Assembly: GCA_013390605.1 (NCBI GenBank)
Contig: JACAUB010000001.1
Location: 68,152-127,976, forward strand
Reading direction: 5' to 3'
DNA from: Bacteroidota bacterium
Lineage (GTDB): Bacteria; Bacteroidota; Bacteroidia; Bacteroidales; Cfx3-03
DNA: 59,825 nucleotides
In this document: positions 52,439 through 59,825 of the stretch, piece by piece
How positions within the stretch are numbered: the first letter of the stretch is position 1
Layout of the letters: each line of letters starts with the position of its first letter
The notes under the pieces: generated by a model
What the model saw: only the letters and a program-made list of their open reading frames with translations
Told to the model about the DNA's origin: nothing
Database searches by the model: none
Translations under genes and position numbers: made by a program

Positions 52439-53305
52439 TTACGAAAATAAAATCAAATTATCGATTAATCGCACTGAGCCATCAAAGACGGCTACACACA
52501 CAATCAATGTTTTACCACCATTCCAATCTTCCGTAGGTTGTAGGCTGATTGTGTCTACAATTTCTACATATTCTGGCTTTAGTGGTTCATTAGAAGAAAT
52601 CTCGTCCGATATCCATTGTTTTAATAACGCAGGAGTGAACAAAGTATTTTTGTAATCGGCAATTTTATTCTTTGCCTGTAGTAGCGTCTGATAAATTTTA
52701 GGAGCAATTAAACGTTCTGATTCCGTTAAGCGCATATTACGCGAACTCATTGCCAGACCATCTTTCTCGCGGATAATGTCACATCCGACAATCTCAAGGT
52801 TAAGCTTTTGTTTTTTAACCATGTTGCGGATAATGGCAAGCTGTTGAAAATCCTTATTGCCAAAATAAGCCCTATCAGGATTTACAATGTTGAATAGTTT
52901 ATGAACAATAACACATACGCCTTGAAAATGACCAGGCCTGAATTGGCCCTCCATGGGTTTATCAAGTCCTTCCAGATCATAAACAGTTATAGGCTCATTG
53001 TTGTTCGGATAAATTTCATTTACTTCGGGCGCAAAAATTATATCACAGTTTTCGCTTTCCAAAAGAGCTGTATCTGCCTCTAACGTACGAGGATACTTGG
53101 CAAGATCTTCTTTGTTATTAAATTGGATGGGATTAACAAAGATACTGCAGACAACAATGTCGTTTTCTGCTCTGGCACGACGAATTAACGACAAATGCCC
53201 TTCGTGAAGCGCGCCCATGGTTGGGACTAATCCTATGCTCAACCCCTTTTGTCTATGCAAATTGAGCTGATCCATAGTAGCCGCTATGGTTTTATTAACA
53301 ATCAT
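52439..53305 (-). CDS. panC: Pantothenate synthetase
   Basis: 288 residues. VPTMGALHEGHLSLIRRA (HxGH type), IFVNPIQFNNKEDLAKYPRT, GQFRPGHFQGV, NPDRAYFGNKDFQQLAIIRNMV and GLAMSSRNMRLT are diagnostic. Joins pantoate and beta-alanine with ATP. It heads panC-panD-flippase-adenylyltransferase, with a TACCTTTG promoter box upstream. Confidence 0.96.
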   Translation of the reverse strand: MIVNKTIAATMDQLNLHRQKGLSIGLVPTMGALHEGHLSLIRRARAENDIVVCSIFVNPIQFNNKEDLAKYPRTLEADTALLESENCDIIFAPEVNEIYPNNNEPITVYDLEGLDKPMEGQFRPGHFQGVCVIVHKLFNIVNPDRAYFGNKDFQQLAIIRNMVKKQKLNLEIVGCDIIREKDGLAMSSRNMRLTESERLIAPKIYQTLLQAKNKIADYKNTLFTPALLKQWISDEISSNEPLKPEYVEIVDTISLQPTEDWNGGKTLIVCVAVFDGSVRLIDNLILFS

Positions 53306-53384
53306 TAGCTGTTGGTTATGTGCATTCAGTGATTTGTATTTTCGAGCTTTCCGTTCGTTTTACCTACCTGCTGAAAACAGCGTG

Positions 53385-53392
53385 CAAAGGTA
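53385..53392 (-). promoter_or_regulatory. -7 promoter box of the panC operon
   Basis: TACCTTTG on the minus strand, 80 nt before the panC ATG. Confidence 0.55.
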
Positions 53393-53571
53393 TAAAAACC
53401 TTTTAAACTAAAATTAGTATAACTGCATTTTGTTTTGAATCGAACGGTTTTTCTTTAAACGTGAAGAAATATAGCTGTTTACTATCAAATAGAACGCCCC
53501 TACTTTTTATAGTAGAGGCGTTCGTACCCTGATGCAAGTAGTGAGTTCGGCAGGGCAGGTTAAGTAATTAA

Positions 53572-53922
53572 TTAAGAAAAGCGGGAATGTATCCCAATTC
53601 CCAGTGATAGAATAGTTACCGCTAAAGTCATTCCTAAATGATCAAGAACAATACTTTTAACGGAATTTACAAGTAAAACGAGTATATGAGTAAATATTCC
53701 AACAATACTCTGATGGTTAGTATTGGCGGTAGATTGTTTTCCTTTTTCAATATTTGTGGCGGTTGTTGCTTTATCAACAGGTGCTGGTTGTACAACTTCA
53801 GAGTTGTCTTTTGGCCGATTGTACCCTTCTTCGTTATTCAGCGTACTTTTATCTCCTCCGGCAACAATGATGTAGAGACTTAAAATAACAGTCTTGGCTA
53901 ATGTCAGAATCGTTGCGATCAT
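53572..53922 (-). CDS. Small two-helix membrane protein, unrecognised
   Basis: 116 residues from ATG 53922; a TTG 30 nt upstream is less likely, as a TAATTTTTG box lies just upstream. A helix at the N-terminus (about 4-22) and one near the C-terminus (about 72-110, two hydrophobic stretches) flank a polar, Thr/Asn/Lys-rich middle (about 25-70). It ends GIHSRFS. No family recognised. Monocistronic. Confidence 0.6.
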   Translation of the reverse strand: MIATILTLAKTVILSLYIIVAGGDKSTLNNEEGYNRPKDNSEVVQPAPVDKATTATNIEKGKQSTANTNHQSIVGIFTHILVLLVNSVKSIVLDHLGMTLAVTILSLGIGIHSRFS

Positions 53923-54231
53923 AATTTCAACTTTTTTCTCTATAATTGGCAAAAATTATGCCATTTTTTTATTGAGTTAAATTGTTATAAGTCAGCATTA
54001 TGGGATATGTTAACAAACTGTTAATGTCCAGTTTGTGTAATTATTTGTTCGATTTCGAACAATTTAAGAGATGCTTTTTCAAAAAAACTTCTCGTGAACA
54101 AATCTCCTGGAAGGCTGTTTTATTCGTCATTAGGCATCATGTCTATCGAAGTAATCAAAGATAATTTTGAAAACGATTACCACCTCACTCAACGTACAAA
54201 GTGGTTCATTGAATAAATAAGCTTATAAGAA
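53923..54231. other. 309-nt gap before the flavodoxin gene
   Basis: Divergent promoter region. A palindrome TGGCA/TGCCA overlaps the TAATTTTTG box near 53950, and a 25-codon frame (54139-54216) ends shortly before the flavodoxin ATG. Confidence 0.4.
54139..54216 (+). CDS. Candidate 25-residue small protein
   Basis: Begins MSIEVIKDNFENDYHLTQR. The frame is open further upstream, but without a good start. It ends 15 nt before the flavodoxin ATG, a spacing and codon use that suit a leader gene. No homologue can be named; this may be chance. Confidence 0.3.
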   Translation: MSIEVIKDNFENDYHLTQRTKWFIE

Positions 54232-54738
54232 ATGGGAAAGATTGGAATTTTTTATGGTGGTACTTTAAAAGGCAGTACTAAAACTGTTGCCGATAAACTT
54301 GCAAAATTAATGGGCGTTAAGACCGATGATATTATTAATATTGCCACTGCCAGTGTAGAACTGTTAAATAAATACGATCGTTTAATCTTTGGAACCTCTA
54401 GTTGGGGTATCGGTGGGGCTCATTATGATTGGGAAAACTTTGTTGACTTACTAAGCGATGTTGACTTCACCGGGAAAAAGGTAGCCATGTATGGCTTAGG
54501 TGATCAGAAAAAGTATCCCGAAAGCTTTGTTGATGGAATGGGCATGATATATTGTCGGTTAAATGCGAAAGAATGTGTTGTCGGCTTTACACCCGTTACA
54601 GGATATACCTATTATTTTAGCATGGCCGAACGCGACGGACAGTTTATTGGACTGGCTCTCGATGATGATTCTCAGCGCGAACTGACAGAACCACGTATTG
54701 TTGCATGGGCTGATCAGCTAAAAAAGGAGTTTAAATAG
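54232..54738 (+). CDS. Long-chain flavodoxin
   Basis: 168 residues. The FMN phosphate loop reads YGGTLKGSTKTVA, with one residue more than the usual T-x-T-G-x-T. GTSSWGIGGAHYDWENF is the 60s loop and FTGKKVAMYGLGDQKKYPESFVDGM the 90s loop; the long-chain insertion is present. Low-potential electron carrier that replaces ferredoxin, for instance under iron limitation. It ends at a terminator. Confidence 0.94.
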   Translation: MGKIGIFYGGTLKGSTKTVADKLAKLMGVKTDDIINIATASVELLNKYDRLIFGTSSWGIGGAHYDWENFVDLLSDVDFTGKKVAMYGLGDQKKYPESFVDGMGMIYCRLNAKECVVGFTPVTGYTYYFSMAERDGQFIGLALDDDSQRELTEPRIVAWADQLKKEFK

Positions 54739-54801
54739 GCTTCCAGAAAATATTAGTGATAAGATATTTGGATTTTGTTTTTTTGTTTCTATTCTGTTGT
54801 A

Positions 54802-54841
54802 AAAGAGGCTCAAACTATTGATTTTTTGTTTGAGCCTCTTT
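54802..54841. terminator. Bidirectional terminator, 14-bp stem
   Basis: AAAGAGGCTCAAAC pairs with GTTTGAGCCTCTTT, between the convergent flavodoxin and hom genes. Confidence 0.8.
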
Positions 54842-54965
54842 CTGTAATCTATAATATCATCATTTTAACCAAAAGGAGAAATCTTCTAAAAGTAGTACAA
54901 TAGCTAAAAGCAGCTTTATCCATCAGGTCGGAATAATGAATCCTCATTTTACAAAACACCAATCT

Positions 54966-56174
54966 CTATTGCTCAGCAGCAACACCCTTTTCGGGTGTAC
55001 GGGCCAAAAAAACATTCATGGTGCTTAGTTGCGGTCTTAACTTATACAAATCATTGAGGCTTATCGTCCCGACAACGAAGTTATATTCTCGACTCTTATA
55101 CGATTCCAGAATGTCAGTAAAAGGAATAATGTCGAGATCTTTTTTGTGGTGATAGCGATAATAGATTTCAATTGGAATATCTCTTGTATAGTTCGTTTCA
55201 ATCTTTTGGAACAGCTTTTTATATTCATAGCGGTACTCATATGAATTTGCTGAAATGTCAGATAGCACTGCCGAACCGGTTGGATGACCACCGGCTCCTT
55301 TGCCATAAAAGAACTGTTTATTCGAAAAAGCAGCCTCGGTAACCACACCATTATATTCATTCTCTACATTGAAGAGAAAATGTTGTGGTTGAACAAACTG
55401 TGGAATCACATAAGAGGCTATAGTCGATTCATCAATTTTGCGAACAGTAGGGACAAGTTTTAACTTTAATCCTTTTTCATGCGCATATTGTAAATCATAC
55501 GGCGAAATATTGGTGATACCATAAGTGAAAATCTCTTCAGGATCTAGAAATAGCCCAAAAGCATGTAAAGAGATGATGGCTAGTTTATCGCGCGCATCAT
55601 AGCCTTCAACATCCAGTGCCGGATCAGCCTCGGCATAACCCAATTCCTGTGCCTGTTTCAACACTGTGGCATAATCGCTATTTTCATTGTACATTTTGGA
55701 GAGGATAAAATTGGTAGAGCCATTAAAAATCCCTCTCACCGAAAGTAACATCTCATTGTCATAATACTCTTCCAGATTGCGAATGATGGGGATACATCCA
55801 CAACAGGCAGCTTCATAAAGCAAAGATACATTGTGCTTTTTCTGTAACTCAATCATTTCGGGCAGATGTTGGGCTAACATCCTTTTGTTGGCAGAAACTA
55901 CATTTTTACCGCTTATCAGGGCTCGCTTTACAATGTGGTAAGCTTCTTCGGCATCACTAATCAGTTCAACCACTAAATTAATTTCGTCGTCGTTTAAAAT
56001 CTCGTCGCGATCAAAAGTAAAATGCTCCGGATTTATACGCCGTTTTTTTGTACGATCTTTAACACAAATCTTTTTAATGTCTGAACGAAAACCACGACTG
56101 CTCAATAGAACATCATGCAAGCCTTGTCCTACAACACCGTATCCAAACATTCCTATTTTAACTCTGTTTTGCAT
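54966..56174 (-). CDS. hom: Homoserine dehydrogenase
   Basis: 402 residues. The NADP-binding loop GMFGYGVVGQG is at the start, followed by KNVVSANKRML, RGIFNGSTNFILSKM, the substrate motif AQELGYAEADPALDVEGYDARDKLAI and a C-terminal regulatory-like part (about 300-402). Reduces aspartate semialdehyde to homoserine. It is the third gene of metY-metX-hom, 4 nt after metX, and so under the SAM riboswitch, which is unusual placement for hom. Confidence 0.93.
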   Translation of the reverse strand: MQNRVKIGMFGYGVVGQGLHDVLLSSRGFRSDIKKICVKDRTKKRRINPEHFTFDRDEILNDDEINLVVELISDAEEAYHIVKRALISGKNVVSANKRMLAQHLPEMIELQKKHNVSLLYEAACCGCIPIIRNLEEYYDNEMLLSVRGIFNGSTNFILSKMYNENSDYATVLKQAQELGYAEADPALDVEGYDARDKLAIISLHAFGLFLDPEEIFTYGITNISPYDLQYAHEKGLKLKLVPTVRKIDESTIASYVIPQFVQPQHFLFNVENEYNGVVTEAAFSNKQFFYGKGAGGHPTGSAVLSDISANSYEYRYEYKKLFQKIETNYTRDIPIEIYYRYHHKKDLDIIPFTDILESYKSREYNFVVGTISLNDLYKLRPQLSTMNVFLARTPEKGVAAEQ

Positions 56175-56178
56175 GACA

Positions 56179-58941
<2,763 letters not shown>

Positions 58942-59047
58942 TTTATAATTTCCGCAACATGCGGATTAGGTTTTAGCACCTTTCAGGTTCTTGGCCTGAG
59001 GTTGCTAGAGGTTCACAGAGCCTATTCTCTCCCCTCTTCTTTATAAA
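58942..59047 (-). ncRNA. SAM riboswitch (S-box, SAM-I clan)
   Basis: On the minus strand the aptamer reads GAGGGGAGAGAATAGGCTCT, then GTGAACCTCTAGCAACC, a short hairpin (CAGG/CCTG) and GGTGCTAAAACC. The AGCAACC and GGTGCTAA blocks are S-box hallmarks. P1 is a perfect pair TTTATAA (59041-59047) with TTATAAA (58942-58948). A promoter box lies 45 nt upstream. It controls metY-metX-hom; high SAM should reduce expression. Confidence 0.9.
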
Positions 59048-59091
59048 CCAAACATCCTTTTTAATGAGGATATTTCAGTAATTCGATGAGG

Positions 59092-59099
59092 CAAAATTA
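59092..59099 (-). promoter_or_regulatory. -7 promoter box of the met operon
   Basis: TAATTTTG on the minus strand; predicted transcript start is about 38 nt before the riboswitch. Confidence 0.6.
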
Positions 59100-59681
59100 A
59101 ATACTTTTTTTGAATTCACGACATTTTGATGAAAATATTTTTAGATCATGTCTTAATAAGGCGTGAAATGTCTTATATACAATAGTATATAAATTTGATA
59201 ATAATTAGAGAAAATTCAAAATTCTGGTAATTCAGTCTTTGAAATTACAGCGTTCGCAACAAAATCTATAATGAAACCGCACTAGCCATACTCTTTTTCG
59301 GTCAGTATATGATGATGCTAAGAAGTAAACAGGATCCACAAAAGAAACATTACCTATACAATAAGAGATAAAGCTATTATTAAATAGTTTAAAAGTGGTT
59401 TTCTTCCGGTTAGTTTACGGTACTATACCGTAAATAAACCCCAAACAAACCCCAAGAAAACCGTAAGAAAATCGTCTAAAAGGGTATTCTTTCCATTTTT
59501 CATTCTTATTCTATTTCATTTTCATCTATTCTCTTTCGGGAGTTGAAATGAATTGATTCGGGATGAGAACGATTCGCCATTTCATAGAAACTGCCCGTGG
59601 ATAAAAAATCTACAGGGAGTTTGAATATTTATTTTTAGATTTTATTTACAATATCCAAGTTAAGGATAAATGGCCCATACT
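59100..59681. other. Gene-free tail
   Basis: No supported coding frame. It contains a 21-bp palindrome (59414-59434) and the repeats AAACCCCAAAC/AAACCCCAAG just after it. It looks like decayed or spacer DNA next to the truncated gene. Confidence 0.5.
59414..59434. repeat. Perfect palindrome TTTACGGTA-CTA-TACCGTAAA
   Basis: Nine-base arms with a 3-nt centre, followed by tandem AAACCCCAA units. Operator-like, but no intact gene is adjacent. Confidence 0.5.
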
Positions 59682-59774
59682 CTATGCATCAAAGCCGATA
59701 AGTCGTGTGCCATTCTGAGCCTTTAACCCGGAAATAACAGCCAGACAAAGTGAAAACGGTATAAATTTTTTCAT
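59682..59774 (-). pseudogene. Remnant of a FadL/OmpP1-type outer-membrane transporter gene
   Basis: 30 codons: a complete signal peptide (KKFIPFSLCLAVISGLKAQ) and the mature N-terminus NGTRLIGFDA, followed by TAG. In the family as I know it, NGTRLIGFDA is followed by K-S-M-G-R-G-G-T. Here the stop replaces the Lys codon and S-M-G continues for three codons before similarity ends. The rest of the gene is missing. Alternatively a small secreted peptide, but the abrupt family match favours a broken gene. Confidence 0.45.
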
Positions 59775-59825
59775 GTGTTGTCTGTGTTTGTTAATAAGAT
59801 AAAAATTTAATAAAAATAATTAAAG

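Noticed and set aside
59100..59680. Insertion-sequence remnant
   Set aside because: No transposase pattern, no terminal inverted repeat pair and no target-site duplication are visible; the evidence is only the lack of genes.

Overview
The window reads as a chromosomal segment of a Bacteroidota bacterium, most likely of the order Bacteroidales. It is AT-rich, many genes lack a clear Shine-Dalgarno sequence, and at least a dozen transcription units have a TAnnTTTG box, the Bacteroidota -7 promoter element, just upstream. Gene content agrees: uppS-bamA-skp-skp, panC-panD-flippase-hldE-type adenylyltransferase, a long queA, LPS-type envelope genes (lpxH, a family-9 glycosyltransferase, an msbA-like exporter, a LolC/E-like permease) and many signal-peptide outer-membrane barrels. 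Apart from the right end the region is dense, ordinary core genome. There are no rRNAs, tRNAs, CRISPR arrays or intact mobile elements that I can see.

Layout. 1-3.4 kb: end of a TlpA-like protein, lpxH, a Lys/Glu/Val-rich secreted protein and a heptosyltransferase-like enzyme. 3.6-7 kb: GH20 hexosaminidase and a YitT-type membrane protein. 7-15.8 kb (minus): CBS protein, a second Omp85 protein, nadK, a DUF6089-like barrel, uppS, bamA and two skp/ompH paralogues, an outer-membrane biogenesis block with pdxJ and an alpha/beta hydrolase divergent from it. 17.5-19.9 kb (minus): tatC, a PspC protein and a LiaF/toast-rack-like protein. 20-23.1 kb: a sulfur module of a sulfide:quinone-oxidoreductase-like flavoprotein, a DsrC/TusE-like protein and a DsrE-family protein, divergent from an FNR-like regulator, with a nested palindromic operator between them. 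23.2-26.6 kb: cold-shock protein plus RRM protein, queA, a small conserved-looking protein, rbfA. 26.6-32.7 kb: LolC/E-like permease, ABC exporter, O6-alkylguanine methyltransferase, a lipoprotein, an M20 amidohydrolase and a small barrel. 32.8-37 kb: mtnA, a GOLPH3/GPP34-family protein, tag and a YgiQ-type radical SAM protein. 37-48.7 kb: UspA, a large Asp-box (sortilin-like) exported protein, a ClC channel, a tripartite hybrid histidine kinase facing a sigma-54 activator, and radA. 49-53.3 kb: phosphofructokinase, hldE-type adenylyltransferase, flippase, panD, panC. 53.5-59.8 kb: a small membrane protein, flavodoxin, then metY-metX-hom under an S-box (SAM) riboswitch, and a gene-poor tail ending in the remnant of a FadL/OmpP1-type gene.

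How the parts work together. Much of the window builds the Gram-negative envelope: undecaprenyl-PP synthesis (uppS), barrel assembly (bamA, skp, the second Omp85), lipid A synthesis and export (lpxH, msbA-like), heptose addition and Tat export. The met operon makes O-acetylhomoserine and then homocysteine and is controlled by SAM. The sulfur module probably senses oxygen or redox state through an Fe-S FNR-like protein and handles sulfide or persulfide. Convergent gene pairs are separated by strong, often near-perfect hairpins that serve as two-way terminators.
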